The position numbers were made by a program, and so were the translations under genes. From Firmicutes bacterium UBA6811 (GTDB lineage: Bacteria; Bacillota; SHA-98; UBA4971), in assembly GCA_002452295.1 (NCBI GenBank), contig DKEX01000035.1, positions 23,054 to 49,105 of the forward strand: DNA of 26,052 nt, read 5' to 3'. The notes under the pieces are model-generated. The model saw only the letters and a list, made by a program, of their open reading frames with translations, did no database searches and had not been told where the DNA came from. Positions 14,365 to 24,255 of the stretch are shown piece by piece; the first letter of the stretch is position 1; every line of letters begins with the position of its first letter.

Positions 14365-16377
14365 ATGATCCAGCCTTCAACCTGTACGAGCCTGCGTCGA
14401 GCGACAAGGGCGCTTGCGTTTGCGGTCGCCCTCACCGTCATCATGGTGCTGGCGGGCATGGGCGCCCGCGTTCCCGCCGGAGCGTCGCAAAACCAGGCGT
14501 TCATATCCATCGGCGAGCTCAAACCCGGCATGAAGGGTATCGGAAAGACCGTGGTGGAGGGCACGAGGATAGATACGTTCGACGTGGAGGTCCTCGGCGT
14601 TCTCAAAGGGGAGACGGCCACCGGCGACCTCGTGCTGGTCCGCGTGAGCGGCAAGCCTGTAGAGGCGGCGGGCGGCATAGCCGCGGGGATGAGCGGAAGC
14701 CCCGTGTACGTGAACGGCCGCCTCGTGGGGGCCATCGCGTTCGGCTTCGAGAGCGCCGACCACTTCGTGGGGCTCGTGACCCCTATCGAGGAGATGCTCA
14801 AGGTGTTCGCGGCGGCGAAGAGGCCCGTCCCGAAGCTGGCATACCTCTCGAGCCCGGTGAGGGTCGGCGACCGGCTGGCGAAGCGGGTTGTGCTGGCGAG
14901 GTCTGCCGGCGAGGCGGCACACCTCGCTGCGGCGGTGTCCGACGACACGCTCGTGATGGTTCCTGTCGCGACGCCTGTCATGGTGAGCGGAGCGAGCAAG
15001 CGGGCGTTCGAGCGGCTGTCGCGCAGGCTCGAAGCCTTCGGGCTCATGCCCGTTCGGGGGGGCGGCGAGGCGGCCCAGAGCGCCCCTGGCGCATTGGGCG
15101 CTGCGGTCGATCTCGAGCCGGGCGGCGCAATAGGCGTCCAGCTCATCAGGGGCGACGTGTCGGTGACCGCCATCGGGACCGTTACATACAGGCAGGGCGA
15201 CGAGGTGCTTGCCTTCGGTCATCCCCTTCTCGGCAGGGGGAATTCGACCTACTTCGCCACGGGAGCCGAGGTCCATCTGGTCGTGAACGGAGAGGTCATG
15301 CCATTCAAGGTCGCAAGCCCGCTCGGCGTGGCCGGCACGATCGTCCAGGACAGGACGCACGGGGTCCTCGTGGATGTGGGCAAGAAGCCGCCGAGCATCC
15401 CGGTGACCGTGACAGTGCGCGACCGTGACACCGGGGTGACCAGGATGCTCCGGGCCGACATCGTGCGCGACGATATGCTTTCCACGGACCTTGCAGGGGC
15501 GTTTACCCTGTCATGTCTCGACGCGACAGTGGACAGGATCGGGCGCGGCACGAGCCGCGTGAGCTTCCACGTCGACGGGAAGGGCCTTCCGAACCCCATC
15601 GTCAGGGACAACATGTTTTACAGCCCGGCGGACATCTCGGCGGATTCCATCGGCGAGCTCATTGAAGCCGTTGCCACCGTCATCGACAACGAGTTCGCCG
15701 ACGTGGAGGTCACAGGGGTGAAGGCGGATTTCGACGTGGAGGAGGCAAGGCGTACCGCCAGGATCCACCAGGCTGAGGCGGCGACGAAAGTCGTAAAGCC
15801 CGGGGATACCCTCGAGGTGAAAGTTCGGCTACTGCCCTTCAGGGGGATCCCCGAGATCAAGATCGTCAAGGTTCAGATACCGGATGGCACTCCCCCGGGC
15901 ACTCTGTACATTACGGTGCGTGGCGGCGGGGTGCCACCTGCCGATGAGGGGAAGGACACCTCGGGCGCGGGAGCGGCGGCCAAGTCCGCCCAGCCGAGCG
16001 TCGCCGAAAGCCTTGACAAGCTCGTCCAGGACTTCATGTCGAGGGAGAGGAACAACGACATCGTGGTTGAGTTCTACCCGGGGGAGGCGTCTCCCGACGC
16101 CCAGGCGGTGCCCGTGAACAGCGAGACTGCTCCTGGAGAGCCAGTCGGGTCCAGGGGGCTCGGACAGGAACAGGGTGAGGAGCCGCCGCGCGGTGATGGA
16201 AAGCCCCAGAGAGCGCCGGAAGCGGCGGCTGGCGCCGAGGAGACCGGCCTTGTCAAGACCACGCTCACCACAGGCTACGTCATCGAGGGCGAGACCACGG
16301 TCGAGGTGGAGGTGGAGGACGTGGCGCCTGCGACCCCCGATGGGGCCGGGGACGGCGAGGCGCCGCCCGAGGGGTGA
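14365..16377 (+). CDS. Exported SpoIVB peptidase S55 domain protein
   Basis: A 670-residue protein with an N-terminal signal or anchor (about 15-40) and S55-type motifs: ELKPGMKGIGKTV (51-63), AAGMSGSPVYVNGRLVGAIAFG (107-127) with the candidate catalytic Ser, VTPIEEML (138-145), and later TYRQGDEVLAFGHPLLGRG (274-292) with a conserved His286. No PDZ domain is seen, unlike SpoIVB. The region about 330-540 is beta-rich and unassigned, and the last 130 residues are acidic, Gly/Pro/Glu-rich and probably disordered. Function is unknown; S55-domain proteins outside SpoIVB are widespread and poorly characterised. GGGAGAG (14351-14357) lies 7 bp before ATG 14365. It lies between the glycosidase and tamB, suggesting an envelope role. 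It is not SpoIVB itself, whose usual neighbours recN and spo0A are absent. Confidence 0.8.
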   Translation: MIQPSTCTSLRRATRALAFAVALTVIMVLAGMGARVPAGASQNQAFISIGELKPGMKGIGKTVVEGTRIDTFDVEVLGVLKGETATGDLVLVRVSGKPVEAAGGIAAGMSGSPVYVNGRLVGAIAFGFESADHFVGLVTPIEEMLKVFAAAKRPVPKLAYLSSPVRVGDRLAKRVVLARSAGEAAHLAAAVSDDTLVMVPVATPVMVSGASKRAFERLSRRLEAFGLMPVRGGGEAAQSAPGALGAAVDLEPGGAIGVQLIRGDVSVTAIGTVTYRQGDEVLAFGHPLLGRGNSTYFATGAEVHLVVNGEVMPFKVASPLGVAGTIVQDRTHGVLVDVGKKPPSIPVTVTVRDRDTGVTRMLRADIVRDDMLSTDLAGAFTLSCLDATVDRIGRGTSRVSFHVDGKGLPNPIVRDNMFYSPADISADSIGELIEAVATVIDNEFADVEVTGVKADFDVEEARRTARIHQAEAATKVVKPGDTLEVKVRLLPFRGIPEIKIVKVQIPDGTPPGTLYITVRGGGVPPADEGKDTSGAGAAAKSAQPSVAESLDKLVQDFMSRERNNDIVVEFYPGEASPDAQAVPVNSETAPGEPVGSRGLGQEQGEEPPRGDGKPQRAPEAAAGAEETGLVKTTLTTGYVIEGETTVEVEVEDVAPATPDGAGDGEAPPEG

Positions 16378-16425
16378 CCCCCCTCCTGAGACTCCCGGAA
16401 GTCCCAGGCGAACCATGATTTGGCG

Positions 16426-16450
16426 GTCCCCGCGCAATGCGCGGGGACTT
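16426..16450 (+). terminator. Perfect 10-bp hairpin before tamB
   Basis: GTCCCCGCGC (16426-16435), loop AAT, GCGCGGGGAC (16439-16448): a perfect 10-bp stem, followed only by TTACGTT. It lies 48 bp after the S55 gene and 60 bp before the tamB start. It is probably a terminator or RNA-end structure. A TATAAA (16455-16460) follows, but no -35 fits it. Confidence 0.6.
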
Positions 16451-16509
16451 ACGTTATAAAGGAATAGGCGGGTTCGTGTCGAACTATCTCCCGGCTGGGA
16501 GGTCAAACC

Positions 16510-19500
16510 ATGCGTCTATCCCTCAGAAACCCCAGGGTCATAATGACGGGGAGCGCGCTGGCGCTCGTCGTCGTTCTTTCCTTCTTCATTTACACCCACC
16601 TTCACCAGATCCAGGTGGCCGCGCTGGAGAAGGCGGATGATCTGATTCAGGCCGCCCTCGAGGATGGCCTCGGGCGGAAGGTGGAGGTTGGCGCCATCGA
16701 GAGCGGAGGCCTCGCCTCCATCGTGCTTGCCGACGTCGTGGTGCCGGCGCGGCCCGGGGAGGGCGGCGGCGAACCGGTGCTCGAGGCGAGGCAGGTCATG
16801 GTCAACTACTCGCTTCTGGATGTTGTCTTTCGCCGCAAGCCGGTGGCCGAGACCATCACCTCCGTGACGCTGGTGGAGCCCGTGGCGCGGGCCGGGCGAG
16901 GGGCCGACGGACGCATCTGGCCCCATGACCTTCTCGATCCCACGCGCCTGTCCGCAGGCGCGGCCGGGGGGTTTGCGGGGTCGGTTTCGGTGCGCGGCGG
17001 GAGGCTCGAGTTCTCGGGGGCTCCCGGCGTCGAGGAAACGATCGTGGTCCGGGGCATCGAGGGCACGGCCTCGTTCGCCGGCGCAGGCTTCGCATGGAGG
17101 GCGAGCGCGCAGGCGGGCCCAGAAGGCGAGCTTCGCCTGACGGCGACGGGCACTTACGACTGGGCGCAGAGGGCCCTCGCATGCGACGCCACGGTGGCGG
17201 GCGCGATGCCCGACGGGCTTGGCGACATCGTCCGCCGTGTGTTGAAGGAGAGGCCTGACCTCCTTGCGAGGGCCGGAGCGGCGTGGCCGGGGTCGGAGGC
17301 CTGGGCGGCGCGCCTCGACGATATCGGGAAGGTGGGCCTTGCCGGCGGAAAGGTGCAGGTCGAGGTCCATATACGGCCCGGCCAGGGCGGCGGCGGGCGC
17401 CTGGTGCGCGGGGATATCACCCTTGCCAAGGCGCGTCTTTCGGCCGAGGATCCGGTCCCCGGCGTGCACAGCGTCGAGGGCGGCATCAACCTGGCCTCGG
17501 AGTTCCAGGTGGATTCCGCCGGGCTTTCCCTGCAGGGCAAGGGATCAGTCGCAATTGAGCGGGCGAAGTGCGATGGGAGCGCCGCCGGCCTCGGCGAGTT
17601 CGAGGCAAGTGGGCGGGCGCTCGTGGATTTCTGGCAGAAGGCAGGGGAGCGCCTTTCTTTCGAGGGCCGGGCCGACCTCGACGTTCCCCGGATCGCCGCA
17701 GGCGATGCCATACGAGAGGCCCTGGCGCGCGTGGCCCCCGCCACGGGGAAGGAGTCGGGCGGCGCGTTCAGGGTGGACGGCCCCCTCGACGTGTCACTGG
17801 CTTTCGCCGGGCGGGCGTCGGCGGGCGTGGAGGTCCGGGGGAAGCTGGCCATGGCGGGCGGCCGGGTATCGGTGCAGGACGCGACGCCCGAGATCGCAAG
17901 CCTTGCCGGGGACCTCGGCTGCGAGCTGGACTTTACGCGTAGCACGAGGGGAGAGATCTCCTACACGGGAAGAGTCCAGACAACGAGGTCCTCCGTCAGG
18001 ACCGGCCTCATTGCTCAGGCGGCCGATTTCGCAGGGGATGTGAGCGCGATGTTCACGTTCTCGGGGGCGACCGGCGGGTCGGGCGACGAGGCCGGCAAGC
18101 AAGACGGATCAGGCGAGCGGGGCGCACCCGGCGCGTCCGGCGGCGAGGGCGATGTGGGCGAGGCTGCTGGCGGCGTTTCGATGGGAATGGCCCCTGCGTA
18201 CAGCGGCGAGGTCACCATCCTCTCCGGCACCGTGCGTGCGACCCGCCCCGCTTTCGGGCTCAAGTCAGCCAAGGGTGGAGTCTCGGGGTCCGTCAGCATA
18301 AGTGGTGTGGGCGCCGCCGGGCCGGCGAAGTACTCCGGCACGCTCCGGTTCGCCGGCGCCCACCTCGCCATGGCGCGCCCCGAGGCCGGCCTGAGGTCGT
18401 TCGAGACCGGCGCCGGCGGCACCGTGGAATTCGAAGGGCAGTACCCTGGCAAGGCCAGGTTCCAGGGAAGCATCGATCTTTCGGACGGCGCCGTGGCGGC
18501 CGAGGTCTCGGGCGGTGGCGTGAAGTCCGCGTCAGGCGAGGCCCGCACGAGGGGCAAGGTCTTGGTTTCCGGCGAGTACCCCGGGCGCATCGAATACCGG
18601 GGCACGGTGGACGCGTCGCGAGGTCGCCTGGCCGTGCGCGAGGTCCCGGGCGGCCTTGCACGCTGGGAGACGGCGGCGGAGGGCCACGCCGACTTCGAGG
18701 GCGAGTATCCGGGCAAGGCGCGCATCCGGGCCTCGTGCTCGTTTCCTGAAGGAGAGGCGGAGATCGCTGACGGCCCCGGGGGGGTCGCGTCGGCGTCGGG
18801 ACGGGTTTCCGGCACGGTGGAGGCCAGCGGCAGCCTGCCTGGCGACATTGAGTATAGCGGGCATGCCGACTTTTCAGGCGCGTCGGTCGATCTCGTGGAC
18901 ATCCCGGGCGGCATAAAGTCGCTTTCGGGCACGGCCACCATTGCTGCGGATTTCGCCGGGTCTTCTGCGGGGGGCCTGAGGTACTCGGGAAGCGCCGAGC
19001 TTTCGGCGGGGCAGATGACCGCCACGAATATGCCTGGCGGCATCCGGAGCCTGAAAGGGCCGGTCTCCGGCAGCCTCGGCTTCAAGGGGGCGTACCCCGG
19101 GGTGACAGAATTCGACGGCACCGTGTCCGTCCGGGGCGCCGACCTCGCGGTGGGGGAGATCCCGGGGCTCGCAAGGTCGGTCTTGGGGCACGTGACCGGG
19201 GACATCAGCTTCGAGGCCAGGGAGGGCGCTGTTCAGCGATACTCGGGCAAGGCGGTCGTGGGACCGGCGACGTTCGTGTCCGACGGCGTCTATCCGGGCG
19301 TCAGCACGGCGCGAGGCCCGGTGAGGCTCGATCTCGAGTTTTCGTCGGCGGGCGGCGGACAACTGGCGTATAAGGGCAAGGCCACCATCGCCGGCGCCGA
19401 ACTACGGGCGGGGAGGCTGTTTCCCGGCCTGCTCGACATCGCTGGGAAGGTTGATAGCTCCTTCGACTTCGAAGGCACCCCTGGAGGCGTGAAGTACAAG

Positions 19501-22500
19501 GGGTCGGCAAAGGTCGCGCCCGGCAAGGCGGTGTTCGGCGGCGAGGCGGTTCCCGGGCTCGAGCGCCTGGACGGAGATGTCGTCGTGTCCATCGACTTTC
19601 AGGGCGTCGGCGGGGCCAAAGGCACGTACAGCGGCAAGGCCCAGCTCTCCGGCGGCACGTTCCGGGCCGGCGAGGTGGCGAAGGGCATAGAGCAGATAGA
19701 GGGCCCCGCCAGCCTCGACGTGGCGTTCTCAGGCGGGGTCGGCATCGGGGCCTCGTACACCGGTGCCATCTCCGTGCAGGGCGCGTCGTTTCGGGCCGCT
19801 GAGATAGTCCAGGGGATGAAGAGCGTCACCGGGAAGCTCTCGGGGGACATCTCGTTTGCTGGCCGGCCTGACGGATCGGTCTCCTACGAGGGCGCCGCGG
19901 ACCTCACGCAGGCGTCATTCACGGCCGGTGAGGTATACCCCGGCATCAGGGAGCTCGGCGGGAACGGCAAAGCCCATCTTACGTTTGCTAATACCAGAGG
20001 CTCCGGGATGTCCGGAGCCGCCGACATCACCGTGACCAGGGGCGTGCTCGCCCACGACGCCGTCGGGTCGCGGATTGAAGACATCGTGGCCCAGATCAGC
20101 GTGGGCAAAGACCTCGTGGAGATCAGGGGCCTGACCGGCCGCCTGGGGGCGTCGAAGATCGAGGCCTCTGGCTGGCTCCGCCCTGGCAAACGTGTGGAGA
20201 TAGACCTCGCGCTCAGGAGCAGAGACCTCGCCCTCGCAAGCCTCGGCAGGGTGGCGTTTGCGGGCAAACCCGCCGTCCTGTCCGGGAGCGCCGCGGTGGA
20301 CCTCGAGTTGAAGGGGTATTACCCGAGCCTGCAATATGCCGGCGAGATAGCGCTGCGGGGCGTCACGGTGGAGCACCCCGACCTCGGGGCGCGCGTTAGC
20401 GGCGTCTCGGGGGCCATCGCCCTCTCAGGCAAGAAGATGACGACGGAGTCCCTCAGGATGATGGTGGCTGGCCTTTCGGCGGAGGTGCAAGGCGAGATCA
20501 CCGACCCGCTGGACCCCCGGTTCGACCTCACCGTATCCTTCCCCGACGCCGACCTTGGTCGGATAGCGGCGTTCATTGCGCCGGGCGGCGGGAGCGGCGA
20601 GGCTGGCGGCGGCATGAGCGGCGTCGGAGGCAGGGGCAAGATCACCGCGAGGCTCACCGGAACGGCAGATGACTTTTTCGTTGAAGGCGCCGTGGATCTC
20701 GCCACACTCAGCCTCCCTGTGCAGGGGAAGGTCGTCGCCGCGTCTGGCGCGAAGGCGGGCTTCCGCTACGGAGGAGGCGCCCTCACCCTGAGCCGGGCAA
20801 CGGCTTGCGTCGCAGGCGGGGTTGTCGCCCTCGACGGCGTGATAACGGCCCGGGAGGGCTGGCCGGGCGGAGGGCGGAACGCGGCTGAGGGGTCCCCGGC
20901 GGCGCGGCTCACCGTTGAGTTCAAGGGGATCTCCGCGAAAGAGATCGCACCCCTTTTCCTCCCGCAGGACGTGGCACTCACCGGGGCGCTTGACGGCAAC
21001 GTCGCGGTCACCGGGGAGGGCCGGGGCAAAACACCATACGTCGCTGCAGGATCGTGCCGGATGGGCGCAGGCTCCGTCGCGAGCGGCGCCGTCAGCTTCG
21101 CCTTTGGTAGCCTCGAGGCCGGCTTCCGGGCGGCCGATGGCAAGGTCACGTTCGACCGGCTGGTGGCCCGGGGCGCCGAGGGCGACATCGACATCAAGGG
21201 CACCGTGTCCGCGGGGGGCGAGGTCAACCTGCGAGCCGTTGTCAAGGGGGTCAGCCTGGCAAATCTTGCAAAGGTGGCGGGCTATGACGGCGTGGCCGGC
21301 GTGGTCGGCGTAGCCGGGTTCGCGGGCACCGTCGCGGGCAGGGGCAGCGACATCGCGGTGGACGGGCTCGCCGACGTGGAGAAGGGCATCATCGCCGGCA
21401 GGAGGTTCGACGCGCTCACCGGGCGGGTCAGGCTTTCGTCGCGGGAGATATACCTGGATGGCGTGAGCGTCCGCGACGGAAAGGCGTCGTATCTCATATC
21501 CGGGAAGGCCGGCCTGGGTGCGGTGACACGGACAGACACAGGGGCAGGGACAGGGCGCGCTCTGGACCTTGCCGTCCGGCTTAGCGGGGTGCCGTGCCAG
21601 GACGTCATGTCCCTCGCTGGCGTGAGCGGGCTTCCTCTCGAGGGTGTCCTCTCGGGCGAGGTGACCGTGAAGGGGACGGCTGCGAGCCCCGAGGCCCAGG
21701 GCTCGGTCGAGCTTTCGGACGGCGAGCTATCCGGGGTAAGGCTGGGCAGGGTTGGCATGAGCTTCAGCTACGCCGGGGGGGCGCTTCACATCACCAGGCT
21801 GGCGTCGAAGGTGGGTCCCGCGAGCGTTGTGGCCAGCGGCACGGTGGGCAAGGATGGAGGCCTTGATCTCTCGGTCAGCGCGAGCGACGTGGACCTGGCA
21901 AGAATTCCGGTGAGCATCCCGGGCAACCCCGTGAGCGCGGGGGCTGCGAGTTTCGATGGAAAGGTCACGGGCGACGTGAGGGCCGCGCGCGTGGAGGGGC
22001 AGGTGACCGCGACCAACGTGGTCTTCAGAGACGTCCTCTTACCGGGCGTCGCAGGCACGGTGAGGTGGGACGGGAAGAAGATCGAGCTTGCGCCGCTCGC
22101 CATCCACGACGGCAGCGGCGGCGCCGAGGTGACCGGTTCCGTCACGCCGGGCAAGCACGGGGCCGCGGATACGGCTTTCGACATCGTGCTGGAGGCGAAG
22201 GGGCTCGGCTTTCGAACGGCGCTGGATCTCGTGCAGCCGGGCTACAATGCCGACCTCACAGGCAAGGTCAGCGGCAAGGTCTCCCTCGAGGGCAACGTCT
22301 CAAGCCCTGACGTGGATGTGGCGCTCCAGGCATCCGATCTCGAGGTTGCTGGCGTGGCCTTCGCAAGCGCCACCATCGAGGCGAGGGCCACAGCAGGCGA
22401 TCTTTCCCTGCGGGTCCTGCGGCTTCGCCAGGCAGGCGGCGGCTATCTCGAGGCGAGCGGGACGTCGAAACAAGGCGGCGCCATCTCGTTCATGGCGTCC

Positions 22501-24051
22501 GCGAGAGGGTTCAACGCGGGGGTGCTGGCAAGCCTGCTGGGCATCAAGCATGCGGTGAGCGGCGTGCTGGACTGCGCGGCCAAGATCGAGGGCACGTCGA
22601 CCGACCCGTCCGCAACCGTCGCCCTGCAGCTTACGGGCGGTTCCGTCGAGATGGTGCGATTCGACACGATAAGCGCGAGGATGCTCTTCCGTGGCGGGGT
22701 CGTAACCATCGAGGAAGGCGAGATCGTCCAGGGCCGTCACAGGGCGAGCGTGACCGGCAAGGTGCCTCTTCCCGCAAAGCAACTGGCCGCCCTCGGTATC
22801 GCGCCGCCGAAGAGCCAGGAGGGCCTGGATCTTGCGGTCAGGATGAATGATGCCAGCCTGGTGCTCCTCATGATGGTATCAGATCAGATCGAGTGGGCCG
22901 AGGGCGCGGCGAATATGGATCTCCGCGTGACGGGAAGCCTCGATGCCCCGCAGCTTCGCGGGGGCGTGAAGGTGAGCGGCGGCACGGTGAAGCTGGCGCC
23001 GCTCACGGACGCTCTAAAGGACGTGACGGCGAAGGTGAGCTTTGCCGGCGCCGAGGCGTCCATCGACAGCTTCTCGTGCCGGCTCGGCGACGGCGAGATA
23101 GGTGCGTCGGGGAAGGTGGTCCTGTCCTCCGGTGAAGGTCCCAGGGTCGACATCAGGGTGACGAGCACGCGGGCCAGGGTGAACACAGGCATGCTCCGCG
23201 CCCTCGTGGACGCCCGACTTGCACTCTATGGTCCTGTAAGACGGCCGCTCATCAGCGGTGATATCAAGCTGGCAAAGGCGGAGATGGCGCCGGCAGATCT
23301 TGGCGAAGGGTCAGTGCCGCTCGACGCGGACCTTGCGCTTACCGTGTCCACCGAGGGAGACCTCAGGGTGCGGACGAAGATCATGGACGTTCCAGCCTCA
23401 GGCAGCCTCAAGGTGGGCGGGACAATCAAGCAGCCGACCATCGCGGGGAGGGTGGAGGCCCATCGTGGCTGGTTCGCCTACTTCGGGAACGAGTTCACGG
23501 TGCGCGAGGCGGTGGCGGAGTTCAAGGAGGATCGCGGGGTCATGCCGTACCTCGATGTGCAGGCCGAGACAAGCGCCGGGACCACCGACATATACCTTGC
23601 GCTCCGGGGCACGCCGCCGGGGGACCTCACCATGGACCTCACCTCGAGCCCGCCCATGAGCCGCGACGAGATCCTGGCGCTCCTGAACTACCCCGGCGCG
23701 CTTGCGAAGATCCTCGAGGGCGACGTGGAGGGCGCCATGAAAGAGGAGATCGCGAGGATATTCGACCAGGAGTTGCGGCTTCAACTTGTGGGCGGCATAG
23801 AGAGGGCGTTCGAGGACGCGCTTGCGCTGGACGAGTTCAGGCTGCAGCGGAGCACGTCCAACGAGCTGACGCTCAGGATCGGGAAGTATGTCGTGAGCGA
23901 CCTCTACCTGAGCTACGAGAAAGGCTTCGGGCCGGAATCGTCCGGCGTGCTGAGGTTTGACTACATGTATGGTCCGGGCGTGGTGTTGAGCGGGAGGTAC
24001 GACGAGCGCGGCATATACACCTTCGGCATCGAGGCCCGGCTGCGCTTCTAG
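16510..24051 (+). CDS. tamB: Giant TamB/AsmA-like translocation and assembly module protein
   Basis: A 2513-residue protein, about twice the 1259 residues of E. coli TamB. A single N-terminal membrane anchor (about 13-28) precedes an AsmA-like start (GRKVEVGAIESGGLASIVLADV). A long beta-rich body includes fourteen 43-residue repeats (residues 564-1167). The C-terminal TamB domain (DUF490) is clear: EFTVREAVAEFKEDRGVMPYL, LTSSPPMSRDEILALLNYPG, and the end GVVLSGRYDERGIYTFGIEARLRF split over the last strands. The family forms a lipid-lined beta groove bridging inner and outer membranes and helps outer-membrane protein insertion or phospholipid transport. GGGAGGT (16497-16503) lies 6 bp before ATG 16510. 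bamA follows after 204 bp, the pairing common in diderm Firmicutes. The two spans rich in Gly/Glu/Ser (about residues 515-560 and 1355-1380) may be loops. Confidence 0.92.
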   Translation: MRLSLRNPRVIMTGSALALVVVLSFFIYTHLHQIQVAALEKADDLIQAALEDGLGRKVEVGAIESGGLASIVLADVVVPARPGEGGGEPVLEARQVMVNYSLLDVVFRRKPVAETITSVTLVEPVARAGRGADGRIWPHDLLDPTRLSAGAAGGFAGSVSVRGGRLEFSGAPGVEETIVVRGIEGTASFAGAGFAWRASAQAGPEGELRLTATGTYDWAQRALACDATVAGAMPDGLGDIVRRVLKERPDLLARAGAAWPGSEAWAARLDDIGKVGLAGGKVQVEVHIRPGQGGGGRLVRGDITLAKARLSAEDPVPGVHSVEGGINLASEFQVDSAGLSLQGKGSVAIERAKCDGSAAGLGEFEASGRALVDFWQKAGERLSFEGRADLDVPRIAAGDAIREALARVAPATGKESGGAFRVDGPLDVSLAFAGRASAGVEVRGKLAMAGGRVSVQDATPEIASLAGDLGCELDFTRSTRGEISYTGRVQTTRSSVRTGLIAQAADFAGDVSAMFTFSGATGGSGDEAGKQDGSGERGAPGASGGEGDVGEAAGGVSMGMAPAYSGEVTILSGTVRATRPAFGLKSAKGGVSGSVSISGVGAAGPAKYSGTLRFAGAHLAMARPEAGLRSFETGAGGTVEFEGQYPGKARFQGSIDLSDGAVAAEVSGGGVKSASGEARTRGKVLVSGEYPGRIEYRGTVDASRGRLAVREVPGGLARWETAAEGHADFEGEYPGKARIRASCSFPEGEAEIADGPGGVASASGRVSGTVEASGSLPGDIEYSGHADFSGASVDLVDIPGGIKSLSGTATIAADFAGSSAGGLRYSGSAELSAGQMTATNMPGGIRSLKGPVSGSLGFKGAYPGVTEFDGTVSVRGADLAVGEIPGLARSVLGHVTGDISFEAREGAVQRYSGKAVVGPATFVSDGVYPGVSTARGPVRLDLEFSSAGGGQLAYKGKATIAGAELRAGRLFPGLLDIAGKVDSSFDFEGTPGGVKYKGSAKVAPGKAVFGGEAVPGLERLDGDVVVSIDFQGVGGAKGTYSGKAQLSGGTFRAGEVAKGIEQIEGPASLDVAFSGGVGIGASYTGAISVQGASFRAAEIVQGMKSVTGKLSGDISFAGRPDGSVSYEGAADLTQASFTAGEVYPGIRELGGNGKAHLTFANTRGSGMSGAADITVTRGVLAHDAVGSRIEDIVAQISVGKDLVEIRGLTGRLGASKIEASGWLRPGKRVEIDLALRSRDLALASLGRVAFAGKPAVLSGSAAVDLELKGYYPSLQYAGEIALRGVTVEHPDLGARVSGVSGAIALSGKKMTTESLRMMVAGLSAEVQGEITDPLDPRFDLTVSFPDADLGRIAAFIAPGGGSGEAGGGMSGVGGRGKITARLTGTADDFFVEGAVDLATLSLPVQGKVVAASGAKAGFRYGGGALTLSRATACVAGGVVALDGVITAREGWPGGGRNAAEGSPAARLTVEFKGISAKEIAPLFLPQDVALTGALDGNVAVTGEGRGKTPYVAAGSCRMGAGSVASGAVSFAFGSLEAGFRAADGKVTFDRLVARGAEGDIDIKGTVSAGGEVNLRAVVKGVSLANLAKVAGYDGVAGVVGVAGFAGTVAGRGSDIAVDGLADVEKGIIAGRRFDALTGRVRLSSREIYLDGVSVRDGKASYLISGKAGLGAVTRTDTGAGTGRALDLAVRLSGVPCQDVMSLAGVSGLPLEGVLSGEVTVKGTAASPEAQGSVELSDGELSGVRLGRVGMSFSYAGGALHITRLASKVGPASVVASGTVGKDGGLDLSVSASDVDLARIPVSIPGNPVSAGAASFDGKVTGDVRAARVEGQVTATNVVFRDVLLPGVAGTVRWDGKKIELAPLAIHDGSGGAEVTGSVTPGKHGAADTAFDIVLEAKGLGFRTALDLVQPGYNADLTGKVSGKVSLEGNVSSPDVDVALQASDLEVAGVAFASATIEARATAGDLSLRVLRLRQAGGGYLEASGTSKQGGAISFMASARGFNAGVLASLLGIKHAVSGVLDCAAKIEGTSTDPSATVALQLTGGSVEMVRFDTISARMLFRGGVVTIEEGEIVQGRHRASVTGKVPLPAKQLAALGIAPPKSQEGLDLAVRMNDASLVLLMMVSDQIEWAEGAANMDLRVTGSLDAPQLRGGVKVSGGTVKLAPLTDALKDVTAKVSFAGAEASIDSFSCRLGDGEIGASGKVVLSSGEGPRVDIRVTSTRARVNTGMLRALVDARLALYGPVRRPLISGDIKLAKAEMAPADLGEGSVPLDADLALTVSTEGDLRVRTKIMDVPASGSLKVGGTIKQPTIAGRVEAHRGWFAYFGNEFTVREAVAEFKEDRGVMPYLDVQAETSAGTTDIYLALRGTPPGDLTMDLTSSPPMSRDEILALLNYPGALAKILEGDVEGAMKEEIARIFDQELRLQLVGGIERAFEDALALDEFRLQRSTSNELTLRIGKYVVSDLYLSYEKGFGPESSGVLRFDYMYGPGVVLSGRYDERGIYTFGIEARLRF
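18199..20010 (+). repeat. Fourteen tandem 43-residue repeats inside tamB
   Basis: Each unit (about 129 bp, 42-45 codons) begins with Y/F-x-G and has the pattern YSGxAxxxxAxxxAxE-PGG-xxSxxG, then about eight residues, FxG, and a turn such as YPG. Unit starts include YSGEVTI, YSGTLRF, FQGSIDL, YRGTVDA, IRASCSF, YSGHADF, YSGSAEL, FDGTVSV, YSGKAVV, YKGKATI, YKGSAKV, YSGKAQL, YTGAISV and YEGAADL. The 604 residues equal 14 x 43.1. The DNA has diverged, so the repeat is seen mainly at protein level and is old or under structural selection. Confidence 0.88.
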
Positions 24052-24255
24052 GCGCGGGCCCGGCCGGGGCGGGCTGACACCCGAGACCTGGAACCTCAAG
24101 ACCCGATGCCATGCCGGGCGCCCGGGACGCCCGATTGCGGCTGGAACAGTTTACTGGGCCGGACAATAATTGCATGGCCAGATGGGAAGGATTTACGTTG
24201 AATGGGTCGAAATAGACAACGTTCTTGCGTGCGGCAACGAAGAGGAGGGACGAAC

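Noticed and set aside
14365..16377. Calling this gene spoIVB because of its S55 domain
   Set aside because: No PDZ domain, reversed motif order, about 670 residues, and no recN or spo0A neighbours.
16449..16460. Sigma-A promoter for tamB using TATAAA
   Set aside because: The position 17 bp upstream falls inside a perfect hairpin and has no -35-like sequence.
24142..24170. Promoter for bamA (TGGAAC-17-AATAAT)
   Set aside because: The -35 matches only 3 of 6; bamA may be co-transcribed with tamB.
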